Assembly (NCBI GenBank): GCA_007135015.1
Contig: SLJS01000070.1
Coordinates: forward strand, 1-6,787
Direction of reading: 5' to 3'
Length of the DNA stretch: 6,787 bases
Origin: Alcanivorax sp.
GTDB taxonomy: Bacteria > Pseudomonadota > Gammaproteobacteria > Pseudomonadales > Alcanivoracaceae
Shown one piece after another: positions 1 to 6,382 of the stretch. The position numbers were made by a program, and so were the translations under genes. The notes beneath the pieces were generated by a model that saw only the letters and a program-made list of their open reading frames with translations, was not told the origin of the DNA and ran no database searches. How positions within the stretch are numbered: the first letter of the stretch is position 1; each line of letters opens with the position of its first letter.

Positions 1-120
1 GAAGAACTCCTCCTGAGAGGGGTGGCGGACCATGGCCCGCACCGACAACCCCGCCTCGGCGGCATGTTCGCAGAAACGGCGCCCGATTCCGCCGTGGGCA
101 CCAATGACCAGCACCGTCAT
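1..120 (-). CDS. NAD(P)-binding Rossmann-fold oxidoreductase, N-terminal part (partial)
   Basis: Forty residues are visible before the gene leaves the window at base 1. The protein begins MTVLVIGAHGGIGRRFCEHA, that is a first beta strand followed by a glycine-rich GAHGGIG turn and an alpha helix, then a second strand (LSVRAMVRHP). This is the NAD(P)-binding start of the extended or atypical short-chain dehydrogenase group (YwnB/YhfK-like 'NAD(P)H-binding' proteins). The Arg after the second strand (VRHP) fits NADP preference, which is inferred. The ATG at 118-120 has an AGGAGG about 7 nt upstream, inside the end of the preceding gene, and overlaps that gene's stop as ATGA, so the two are probably translationally coupled. 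Substrate and catalytic residues lie outside the window. Confidence 0.8.
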   Translation of the reverse strand, partial: MTVLVIGAHGGIGRRFCEHAAEAGLSVRAMVRHPSQEEFF

Positions 121-434
121 GATTCGCCCTCCTGCTCGGCAAGTTTCCGGCGCACGCTCTCGACGCGCTCCTCGGGCTGCTGGTCTCGGTCCGTACGCGT
201 GCTGACCTTCAGGGTGGAGTAGATTCGCGGCACGCTCTGGTCATGGACGCGGCGGTGACATTCCTCGACGGCGCGGAACACCTCGTCCCACTCGCCGACA
301 ACCGTGGTGCCATCGGCGTGCAGGTCGTGGCGAAGACCCGCCTTCTCGAACACACGCTCGCATTCGGCAATATAGGGAGAAAGGGACACGCCGACGCCCA
401 GGGGGATCAGGGAGAGTTCCACATGGACCTTCAT
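117..434 (-). CDS. MTH1187/YqgV-family thiamine-binding protein
   Basis: This 105-residue protein matches the small Thiamine_BP (formerly DUF77) family in length and pattern. It opens with a hydrophobic strand, VELSLIPLGVG, followed by the SLSPYIAECERVFEKAG helix. Next comes a strand with the family's T-x-x-x-G-x-W/D pattern (HADGTTVVGEWDEVFRAVEECH), then a conserved basic strand (RIYSTLKVSTRTD) and a helix with RVESVRRKL. Family members form small ferredoxin-like-fold oligomers that bind thiamine or its derivatives; a cytoplasmic sequestration or carrier role is inferred, since no enzyme activity is established. The ATG at 432-434 has an excellent Shine-Dalgarno site (GGAGGTGA) a few bases upstream. 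The stop overlaps the next gene's start by 4 bp, so the pair forms an operon with the oxidoreductase. No thiamine biosynthesis or transport gene is visible nearby, so the ligand in this organism is not shown. Confidence 0.85.
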   Translation of the reverse strand: MKVHVELSLIPLGVGVSLSPYIAECERVFEKAGLRHDLHADGTTVVGEWDEVFRAVEECHRRVHDQSVPRIYSTLKVSTRTDRDQQPEERVESVRRKLAEQEGES

Positions 435-465
435 GACTCACCTCCAGTGAATCCGTGAGTCTCCC

Positions 466-495
466 ATGAAGCCGCAACCCGGGCGCCACTGTCAA
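466..495 (-). promoter_or_regulatory. Weak sigma-70 promoter candidate for the thiamine-binding protein operon
   Basis: The 101-bp gap upstream of the thiamine-binding gene contains two perfect TTGACA hexamers on the minus strand, at 520-515 and 495-490, 25 bp apart. The proximal one is followed after 18 bp by CTTCAT (471-466), which matches the -10 consensus at only three positions. The distal one has no credible -10 box. The perfect -35 boxes are suggestive, but the poor -10 keeps this tentative; an activator-dependent promoter would fit. Confidence 0.3.
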
Positions 496-535
496 AGGTT
501 TGCCTCATGCGGCCTGTCAATACGGCGCCGCGGCG

Positions 536-808
536 TCAGGGCCTGCCCAGCTGATTGAAATCCGGCATGTCCGGGTCGCGGTAGAAGGCGTCAAAGCCCT
601 CCAGGTGGATCGCCTTGCGGGCTTCGCGCAGGGCCGTCTCGCGGGACGGGAAAAAATCCGTCCACTCGGTGAAGTGACCGCTGCCGCCGAGAATGCGCAG
701 GCGCCAGCCGGCTTCCGCCTCGGACTTGATGTCGATGGTCAGTGTGCGCCCGCTCTCGTGAACCGTTTCGCGGTAAACCTCATTGGCGTCGCTCGTCCGT
801 GCAGTCAT
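536..808 (-). CDS. Small conserved-type protein of unknown function (90 aa)
   Basis: I do not recognise this family. The reading frame is open further upstream to 925, but the start is placed at the ATG of MTARTSDANE because an ideal AAGGAGG lies 6 nt before it and the extended-minus-10 promoter candidate lies inside the longer frame. The protein has no signal peptide or membrane helix. It begins with a polar segment, then two short strands (RTLTIDIKS, GWRLRILGG). An aromatic stretch follows (HFTEWTDFFPSRETALREARKAIHLEG), in which TEWTDFF leads into an amphipathic helix, and the end is acidic and proline-rich (DAFYRDPDMPDFNQLGRP). This beta-beta-beta-helix outline suggests a compact cytoplasmic domain. 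It is transcribed divergently from the CDF-like transporter; a shared role is possible but not shown. Confidence 0.75.
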   Translation of the reverse strand: MTARTSDANEVYRETVHESGRTLTIDIKSEAEAGWRLRILGGSGHFTEWTDFFPSRETALREARKAIHLEGFDAFYRDPDMPDFNQLGRP

Positions 809-841
809 GCCTGCCTCCTTGCTGGGGATAAATGAGCGACC

Positions 842-850
842 GTTATAGCA
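842..850 (-). promoter_or_regulatory. Extended -10 promoter candidate for the 90-aa gene
   Basis: Read on the minus strand, TGC-TATAAC gives a five-of-six -10 hexamer with the TGn extension typical of promoters that do not need a good -35. No convincing -35 box lies 16-18 bp upstream. Transcription would start near 835, leaving a leader of about 27 nt that carries the AAGGAGG ribosome-binding site. Confidence 0.5.
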
Positions 851-880
851 CTGTCGCACGGGCCCGGCTGTGGGAAATCT

Positions 881-896
881 CGCAACCCCGGTTGCG
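881..896. promoter_or_regulatory. 16-bp inverted repeat between divergent genes
   Basis: CGCAACC-CC-GGTTGCG is a perfect 7-bp inverted repeat with a 2-bp spacer. It sits in the 157-bp gap between the divergent 90-aa gene and the CDF-like transporter, about 30 bp upstream of the first gene's -10 box and 70 bp upstream of the transporter start. The placement suits an operator acting on one or both promoters, but no regulator gene is present and the site could simply be a GC-rich hairpin. Confidence 0.35.
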
Positions 897-965
897 TACT
901 TGCCCGCACCGGATGTGCGCCGCAACTGATAGCCTGTGCGAAATCACCCGACAACGGACACCGCG

Positions 966-1910
966 ATGAAGACGGAAAAGAGTGCACTGCTTCTCTCGGC
1001 AGCCATGTCGCTGCTCGTCGGGGGCGCGGCCATGGTGATGGCGCTGGTCACGGATTCACGGGCGGTGCTGCTCGACGGGCTATTCAATCTCGTCTACTTC
1101 ATGGTGGCGCTGCTGACCCTGCGGGTTGCGGGGCTGCTTGTGCTGCCCGGTGGCGAGGCATACCCCTGGGGACACGCCTACTTCGAGTCACTGGTCAACG
1201 CGATCAAGGGGCTATTGATTCTCGGGGTCTCGGCGCTGGCACTGGCGGACTCGGTGATTGCGCTGGCCACGGGCGGGCGCGAGATCCTTGCCGGGCCGGC
1301 CATCGGGTACGCCGTCTTCGCCACCCTGTGCTGTTCGGCCACCGCAGTGGCGCTGCGCGGCATCTGGCGGCGCACGCACAGCCCGCTGGTGCGGGCGGAC
1401 CTGGACAACTGGACGCTCAACAGCATCATCTCCCTGGCGGTGCTGGCGTCTTTCTGCCTGATTCCGCTGGTCCGCTTTCTCGGTCACGGAGAGCTGGCGC
1501 GTTGGGTGGACCCCCTGCTGGTGGCCGCGGTGATCTTCTTCTGTCTCAGTGTCCCGGTAAGGATGGCCACGCGGGCCATTCTGGAGCTTCTCAACCGGGC
1601 GCCGCCGGAAAGGGTGACGGCACCGGTGCGCGAAACGATCCGCTCCACGCTCGCGCATATCCCGGTACGCGCCCTGGGAACACGCATCGTGCGACCCGGG
1701 CGCACGCTCTATGTTTTCGTGCAGGTGCTGCTCCCCCGGGATTATCCGGTCGGGCGGCTGGAGGAGCTCGACGCCCTGCGCGACGAACTGGACCGGGCAG
1801 TGCGACACCAGGCCCCGTCGGTGGTGCTGGATGTGCTCTTTACCAGTGACGAGCAGCGCGTAGCCCCCGCGTCAGGCGCGCGCAAGGGTGCGCTCGGGCA
1901 AGCCGGCTGA
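966..1910 (+). CDS. Cation diffusion facilitator (CDF)-like membrane transporter with altered metal site
   Basis: This 314-residue protein has the CDF layout: six hydrophobic helices (about residues 7-28, 33-57, 74-97, 110-130, 150-168, 182-200) and a cytoplasmic C-terminal domain from about 212. Family signatures are visible: WGHAYFESLVNAIKG (68-82) matches the FGHGKAESLAAL region of YiiP, and VDPLLVAAVIFF (181-192) matches its last helix. CDF proteins export divalent metals by proton antiport through a tetrahedral site of DxxxD in helix 2 and HxxxD in helix 5. Here these are D37-xxx-N41 and N148-xxx-N152, and the His residues of the YiiP cytoplasmic zinc site also appear absent (for example DVLFTSDE at the end). 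Membership is fairly sure; a zinc substrate is doubtful. The start is the ATG at 966, just before helix 1; its ribosome-binding site is weak. An in-frame GTG at 936 has no better site. It converges with the downstream GGDEF-EAL gene. Confidence 0.85.
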   Translation: MKTEKSALLLSAAMSLLVGGAAMVMALVTDSRAVLLDGLFNLVYFMVALLTLRVAGLLVLPGGEAYPWGHAYFESLVNAIKGLLILGVSALALADSVIALATGGREILAGPAIGYAVFATLCCSATAVALRGIWRRTHSPLVRADLDNWTLNSIISLAVLASFCLIPLVRFLGHGELARWVDPLLVAAVIFFCLSVPVRMATRAILELLNRAPPERVTAPVRETIRSTLAHIPVRALGTRIVRPGRTLYVFVQVLLPRDYPVGRLEELDALRDELDRAVRHQAPSVVLDVLFTSDEQRVAPASGARKGALGQAG

Positions 1911-1935
1911 AGCTGCAACAGGCGCCTCGAAGCAG

Positions 1936-1951
1936 GGCCGGTTACCCGGCC
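1936..1951. terminator. Possible weak bidirectional hairpin between convergent genes
   Basis: GGCCGG-TTAC-CCGGCC is a perfect 6-bp GC stem with a 4-nt loop, and it lies where the transporter and the GGDEF-EAL gene converge. The stop codon of the minus-strand gene falls in the loop. The flanks are only modestly T-rich (GTCTGTTTC on the plus side), so intrinsic termination would be inefficient. Confidence 0.3.
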
Positions 1952-3867
1952 GTCTGTTTCAAGGAGCAGCTGTATTCGGTTGCGTCTGCGATCTGCATCG
2001 GACGGGAAAAGATGTAGCCCTGAATGAGCACATGACCCAGCGACGCAAGCTCCTCCATCTGTTCCGGGTCCTCGATGCCTTCAATCACCGCCTGCACCTC
2101 CAGGGCGTCGCAGACCTGGACGATGCTCCCCACCAGTGCCCGGGAAACACTGTTTTCGGCAATGTCCACGACAAAGGCACGATCAATCTTGAGTTCGTTG
2201 AGCGGGATCCTGGTCAAGTAGGACAAAGAGGAATAACCGGTGCCGAAGTCATCCAGCGAAATACGCACGCCGATTGCGCGCAACTCAGCGATGCGATCAT
2301 TGAGCACCTCCGGTGAGGCCATGAAGGTGCTCTCGGTGATCTCCAGTGTCAGCCTCCGCGGCGCCAGGCCACTGCTTTCCAGCGCCTGCCTGACGATCTC
2401 AACGAAGTCGCCGGACTCGAGTTGTGGTAGTGAAACGTTCAGTGAAAGCGAGACTTCCTGCTCGGAGAAAGATCTGGAGAACTCTGCAAGTGCGTTGAAA
2501 ATAACCCAGGTGCCGACATCCTCGATTATTCCGGACTCCTCGGCAACGGGAATGAACTCGCCCGGACTTACAGGCCCGAACATGCTGCTCTCCCAGCGCA
2601 GCAATGCCTCGAAGCCCGTCAGGCTGCTGTCGCTCATTCGGTGCTGTGGCTGGTAGACAAGGTGGAACTCATCGCGAGCCAGTGCCTTGGAAAGTTCAAA
2701 ACGCATCAGAGAGCGATTGCGCTGAGAGGTCCGGTTGGCGGGATCCAGGGTATGTACGTCCTTGCCGCCTTCGGACTTTGCCTGCTCGGCGGCATGCAGT
2801 GCACTGTACAGCCCCTCCATGTAACTCTCGCCCGGCGCCAGTGTCGACATGCCCATGTAGGCATTCATCATGACCGGGCCCTGGTCCGTGTCGCAGGGCT
2901 TCTCACAAAGCTGTCGCAGCTCGTGCCTCAGCGCCGGCCGGGGCGCATCAACGAATGCCAGGAACTCACCGCCACCGGTGCGACATACGCGAGACGGCTC
3001 GCCGACAAGTTTCACGATGCGGGCGGCCATTTCCCGGAGGACTTCGTCACCGGTGTCCCGGCCGAAGGCCATGTTGACGTACTTGAACCCGGCAACGCGG
3101 ATGCAGACCACGATCACCGGAAGTTTCGAGACTTCGGCGTGGCGGCCCAGCTCCTCGAGAAACTCCTTCTGTGAGAGAGTGCCCGTAACTGCATCCCACT
3201 TGCCCGCCTCCTGCGCGCGATCGCGCTCGGCCTGTAGCCGGCTCTGGTGTTCGCGCAGAGATTCGCGGGCGCGGTCCAGGGACAACAGGCTGTCGGCCTG
3301 ACCGCGAAGCACGGCATGCTCCCTGTATACGTGCATGACCATGAGCGCCACGCCCACCGTCATGAACAGCGCCACGCCGACGGAGGTGGCATAGCTTCCC
3401 TGCTGGAGGCCGGGCACCACCATCATGATCGCCACGGGCATGATCATCAGCGCTGCATTGATCACGAACAGCCTTGGCACATGGCTGAACGTGACAACAC
3501 ATACCGCACCCGCCGCGGTCACCACCATTGCATAAAAGTGCTGGTAGGCAGCTTCAAGCTGCGCGAAGAACAGGACCGGAAGTACGCCCCAGCCCAGGCA
3601 GGTCAGCACATGCAGCCCCGTGTAAACCCGAATCCAGTGATGCAGGGGAAGTCCCGAGAGCATGCTCAGGCCGAGAAGGGCCTGACAGCCCACTATGAAA
3701 GCCGCCCAGTACAGGATGGGCTCCAGACCGGTATTGGTGTAGAAAACGAATGCAACGCCGGAGGCCACCAGGGCCACCATGAGATGAGCACGTTTGAGTG
3801 CCTGAAACTGATGCTCGAGCATCCAGGTATACAGGTGCCTGTTCTCCTTCCCGGAATGCCCAGCCAT
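1942..3867 (-). CDS. Membrane GGDEF-EAL protein, probable c-di-GMP phosphodiesterase (downstream paralog)
   Basis: This 641-residue protein hydrolyses c-di-GMP if its EAL domain is active. About six membrane helices (residues 28-46, 50-71, 80-103, 111-128, 132-152, 159-180) form an unnamed sensor-like region. A charged coiled linker follows (about 185-222). The GGDEF domain (about 223-370) is degenerate: GGGEF (298-302) replaces GGDEF, the two metal-binding Asp positions before FK are R257 and A259, and the RxxD inhibitory site is absent. It should not make c-di-GMP. The EAL domain (about 390-635) keeps E420 (EAL), N477, E509 (LEITES), D539-D540 (DDFGTGYSSLSYL), K560, E596 and Q616, so phosphodiesterase activity is expected. 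The degenerate GGDEF may bind GTP as an allosteric input, by analogy with other composite proteins. The start aligns with that of the neighbouring paralog, but its ribosome-binding site is poor (only AGAGA). It lies 274 bp downstream of the paralog and has its own promoter candidate. Confidence 0.92.
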   Translation of the reverse strand: MAGHSGKENRHLYTWMLEHQFQALKRAHLMVALVASGVAFVFYTNTGLEPILYWAAFIVGCQALLGLSMLSGLPLHHWIRVYTGLHVLTCLGWGVLPVLFFAQLEAAYQHFYAMVVTAAGAVCVVTFSHVPRLFVINAALMIMPVAIMMVVPGLQQGSYATSVGVALFMTVGVALMVMHVYREHAVLRGQADSLLSLDRARESLREHQSRLQAERDRAQEAGKWDAVTGTLSQKEFLEELGRHAEVSKLPVIVVCIRVAGFKYVNMAFGRDTGDEVLREMAARIVKLVGEPSRVCRTGGGEFLAFVDAPRPALRHELRQLCEKPCDTDQGPVMMNAYMGMSTLAPGESYMEGLYSALHAAEQAKSEGGKDVHTLDPANRTSQRNRSLMRFELSKALARDEFHLVYQPQHRMSDSSLTGFEALLRWESSMFGPVSPGEFIPVAEESGIIEDVGTWVIFNALAEFSRSFSEQEVSLSLNVSLPQLESGDFVEIVRQALESSGLAPRRLTLEITESTFMASPEVLNDRIAELRAIGVRISLDDFGTGYSSLSYLTRIPLNELKIDRAFVVDIAENSVSRALVGSIVQVCDALEVQAVIEGIEDPEQMEELASLGHVLIQGYIFSRPMQIADATEYSCSLKQTAG

Positions 3868-3880
3868 TCTTGTTTCTCTC

Positions 3881-3914
3881 GTTATTGTTCTTGCGTTATT
3901 GTTCTTGCGTTATT
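3881..3914. repeat. 14-bp tandem repeat next to the GGDEF-EAL start
   Basis: Two exact copies of GTTATTGTTCTTGC (3881-3894, 3895-3908) are followed by a partial third copy, GTTATT (3909-3914). In the mRNA of the minus-strand gene this becomes an A-rich, probably unstructured leader starting about 13 nt before the start codon. The gene has no good Shine-Dalgarno site, so an open A-rich leader may help ribosome entry; this is inference. The period is not a multiple of three and the repeat lies outside the coding region. Confidence 0.8.
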
Positions 3915-3971
3915 TTTCCTGGGGGCCCCTTGCCGGGGACTTCGGCCATGAGCGCGAGGGGTACACTTGGC

Positions 3972-3993
3972 ATCTGTGCACTATCTGTGCACT
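3972..3993. repeat. Two exact 11-bp direct repeats, each with a GTGCAC palindrome
   Basis: ATCTGTGCACT occurs twice head to tail. Each copy contains the self-complementary hexamer GTGCAC (3976-3981, 3987-3992), so the two palindromes are one helical turn apart. They fall about 55-75 nt downstream of the predicted transcription start of the GGDEF-EAL gene. This could be a protein-binding site, an RNA element or a chance duplication. Confidence 0.7.
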
Positions 3994-4052
3994 ACAGCTC
4001 CCGCATCCTGGCCTTCGGAATGGGTCCGTTCCCTTATCTTTCCGGTCAGTCA

Positions 4053-4081
4053 ACTATAGGGGGGAAGCCTTCACGCGACAA
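4053..4081 (-). promoter_or_regulatory. Sigma-70 promoter candidate for the downstream GGDEF-EAL gene
   Basis: On the minus strand TTGTCG (4081-4076) and TATAGT (4058-4053) are separated by exactly 17 bp, matching consensus at four and five of six positions. Transcription would begin near 4046, leaving a leader of about 180 nt that contains the 11-bp and 14-bp repeats. It lies in the 274-bp gap between the paralogs, which shows no obvious terminator for the upstream gene, so read-through could also contribute. Confidence 0.5.
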
Positions 4082-4141
4082 CCCGCGAACACGGACTCGT
4101 CTTTCGTATACCCCTGTGGCGGCCGCCGCTTTGAAAGAGCG

Positions 4142-6055
4142 TCAGGCAAGCTGGCGGAAACCAGTGGCATAGCCGCTGGCTTCGCTGATACGCATGGGAC
4201 GGGAGAACAGAAAACCCTGGATGATCACGTCATCGAAGCCGGCCAACGCATTGAGTTGCTGTGGCGTTTCAACGCCTTCCATGACAGCTCTCAAATCGAG
4301 CGCCTGACAGATGTGCAGCAGGCTTGTCACCAGTGTGCGCGAGACTTCGTTTTCGGACATGCCCATGACGAAGGCGCGATCGATCTTGACTTCATCCAGC
4401 GGAATCTGGGTGAGATAGGACAATGAAGAATACCCGGTACCGAAATCATCCAGTGATACCTGAACGCCGATATCGCGAAGCGCCTGGAGCCTCTCTCCAA
4501 TGATTTCCGGCGAGGCCATGAAGGTGCTCTCGGTGATCTCCAGCACGAGCTTCTTCGCCGGCAATCCGCTGTCGTGCAACGCCCCCTTGATCACATCGAC
4601 AAAATTGCCAGCCTGCAATTGTGCCAGGGATATATTCAGTGAAAGCGCCAGGTTGTCCGGCTCGAAGCGCCGGTGAAATTCCGAAATCGCATTGCGCACC
4701 ACCCAGGTGCCCACCTCCACGATCAGGTCGGCTTCTTCGGCAACGGGAATGAATTCAGCGGGCGAGACCGGACCGAAGGCCTTGCTGTCCCAGCGAAGCA
4801 GGGCCTCGAAGCCCACCAGGGCACGGTCATGAAGGCGGTGCTGGGGCTGGAAGACCAGATGGAATTCATTGCGGTCGAGCGCTTCGCAGAGCTCGAAGCG
4901 CATCAGTGAACGGTAGCGCTGGGTGTTCCGGTCCGCGGCGGCCAGGGTTCTCACGGCCTTGTCGCCCTCCTCCTTGGCCTGTTCCGCCGCATGCAGGGCG
5001 CCGTACAGCCCTTCCAGGTGATTCTCGCCGGCGTCCAGTACGGACATGCCGATGTAGGCATTCATCATCACCGGCCCGCGGCTGGTCAGGCAGGGGCCAT
5101 CACACAGACGGGAAAGTTCGTCTCGCAGTTCCGCGACAGGCGCTTCAAAGAAAGCCAGGAACTCGCCTCCACCGGTACGGGAGACCCGGGAACTCTCGCC
5201 AGCCAGGCGTACGATGCGCGCGGCCATCTCGCGGAGCACCTCATCGCCGATATCATGCCCGAACGCCATGTTCACGTACTTGAATCCCGCCACCCGGACA
5301 CAGACGACCGCCGCCCCATTGTCCCGGACCTGGCTTTCCAGCTCTTCGAGAAAACCGGCCTGGGAGCGGGTTCCGGTAACCGGGTCCCACTTGCCCGCCT
5401 GCTCCGCCCGCCGGCGCTCCGCCTTCAGACGGCTCTGGTGCTCCCGGAGTGCCGAGCGGGCCCGCTCCAGTGAGAGCATCTCGACCGCCTGCTGACGAAG
5501 CATCCCGTGCTGGTGGCTGACCCGAAACCCGAGCAGGACCAGACCGACGACCAGGAAGAAGGCCAGCCCCAGGGAGGTGGTGTACTGCTCCCCTCCGGGT
5601 GGCCAGGCAAGCATGGCGGCCACGGGCAGCAGCATCAGTGCGGCGCCGATCAGGTAGAGCCGGGGCAGGTAACTCAGGGTGGGCATCGAGACCACCGCCG
5701 CCGCGGCGACCAGCAGGGCATAAAGGCTCTGGTAGGCGGGAGACAGTTGGGCGAAGAAGAGCACCGGCAACAGGCCCCAACCGGCGCAGGCCAGCAGATG
5801 CGCCGCAGCGTAGCCCTGAATCCAGCGATGCCGCGGCAGGCTCGCCAGCATGGACGCACCCAGCAAGGCCTGGCAGGTCAGCAGGTAGGCCGCCCAGATC
5901 AGCACGGATGCAAGTCCGGTTCCGGTATACAGGAGAAAAGCGACGCCGCAGATGGCGGCGGCGATCAGGAAGTGCGCTCCCTTCAGGGCTTCGTGCAGAT
6001 GCTCGAGCATCCAGTGGTACAGCCGCTGACTGTCAACGGAGCGGTGCTCTTCCAT
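4142..6055 (-). CDS. Membrane GGDEF-EAL protein, probable c-di-GMP phosphodiesterase (upstream paralog)
   Basis: This 637-residue protein is collinear with its downstream neighbour from the first helix to the end. For example, 43 of 52 residues are identical across the GGDEF core that ends in GGGEF (295-299). Six membrane helices occupy about residues 28-180, with a coiled linker to about 220. The GGDEF domain shows the same losses: R254 and A256 replace the metal-binding Asp positions, GGGEF replaces GGDEF, and there is no RxxD. The EAL domain retains E417, N474, E506, D536-D537, K557, E593 and Q613, so c-di-GMP hydrolysis at the membrane is expected. The frame stays open upstream to 6454. 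The start is placed at MEEHRSVDSQ because it aligns with the paralog's N-terminus, has GAGGG just upstream, and lies about 37 nt after a promoter candidate. An ATG at 6082 (MVRINTEGS) is the only other plausible start. No sensory ligand can be named. Confidence 0.92.
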   Translation of the reverse strand: MEEHRSVDSQRLYHWMLEHLHEALKGAHFLIAAAICGVAFLLYTGTGLASVLIWAAYLLTCQALLGASMLASLPRHRWIQGYAAAHLLACAGWGLLPVLFFAQLSPAYQSLYALLVAAAAVVSMPTLSYLPRLYLIGAALMLLPVAAMLAWPPGGEQYTTSLGLAFFLVVGLVLLGFRVSHQHGMLRQQAVEMLSLERARSALREHQSRLKAERRRAEQAGKWDPVTGTRSQAGFLEELESQVRDNGAAVVCVRVAGFKYVNMAFGHDIGDEVLREMAARIVRLAGESSRVSRTGGGEFLAFFEAPVAELRDELSRLCDGPCLTSRGPVMMNAYIGMSVLDAGENHLEGLYGALHAAEQAKEEGDKAVRTLAAADRNTQRYRSLMRFELCEALDRNEFHLVFQPQHRLHDRALVGFEALLRWDSKAFGPVSPAEFIPVAEEADLIVEVGTWVVRNAISEFHRRFEPDNLALSLNISLAQLQAGNFVDVIKGALHDSGLPAKKLVLEITESTFMASPEIIGERLQALRDIGVQVSLDDFGTGYSSLSYLTQIPLDEVKIDRAFVMGMSENEVSRTLVTSLLHICQALDLRAVMEGVETPQQLNALAGFDDVIIQGFLFSRPMRISEASGYATGFRQLA

Positions 6056-6098
6056 ACTGCCCTCAGTGTTTATTCGTACCATGGAGGCCCAGCTTACG

Positions 6099-6128
6099 AC
6101 TATATGCACAGGAGGGGGCGGGCAGCAA
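6099..6128 (-). promoter_or_regulatory. Sigma-70 promoter candidate for the upstream GGDEF-EAL gene
   Basis: On the minus strand TATAGT (6104-6099) is preceded, after 18 bp, by TTGCTG (6128-6123), a three-of-six -35. The -10 hexamer is the same as that proposed for the paralog. A start near 6092 gives a leader of about 37 nt. This placement argues against translation from codons upstream of 6092. Confidence 0.45.
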
Positions 6129-6277
6129 CCGGAAAACGGTCGCGCCGTGACCGGGGTTCGCCCGGGCGCTCTGGGGGCTTTCAGCCTGCCTGTCCAGTTC
6201 CAGGGCGCTGGAGGGTGTCGCGAAAGGGCTTCGTCGAACTCGCGATCTCGATGCTCTACAAGGCAATCCGGGACCCA

Positions 6278-6382
6278 CCGCTGGAAGTCGCCGGAGGCGA
6301 CGTGCCGGAAGGGGCGCAAGCCCCGTGCCGGGAGGTCGCGCACGCGACCGTGCCAGGAGGTCGCCATGCGACCGTGCTCCCT
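6278..6382 (+). repeat. Array of four hairpins with 9-nt conserved linkers
   Basis: Four perfect stems follow one another: GTCGCC-GGA-GGCGAC (6287-6301), GGGGC-GCAA-GCCCC (6311-6324), GGTCGC-GCAC-GCGACC (6334-6349) and GGTCGC-CAT-GCGACC (6359-6373). The linkers are each exactly 9 nt: GTGCCGGAA, GTGCCGGGA and GTGCCAGGA (consensus GTGCCRGRA). After the fourth stem GTGC runs directly into the tRNA tail. Stem sequences differ while pairing is kept, and the period (23-25 nt) is not a multiple of three, so the pattern reflects nucleic-acid structure rather than coding. The strand is assigned from the tRNA tail; either strand would fold. Confidence 0.8.

Noticed and set aside
4118..4127. GGCGGCCGCC palindrome as a terminator of the upstream GGDEF-EAL gene
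   Set aside because: It lies just past the stop codon but is short, would fold with a tiny loop, and is followed by CACAGGGG rather than a T-tract.
3868..4141. c-di-GMP riboswitch (GEMM) in the leader of the GGDEF-EAL gene
   Set aside because: The conserved GGGACGCAAAGCC-type core and the GNRA tetraloop-receptor arrangement are not present on the minus strand.
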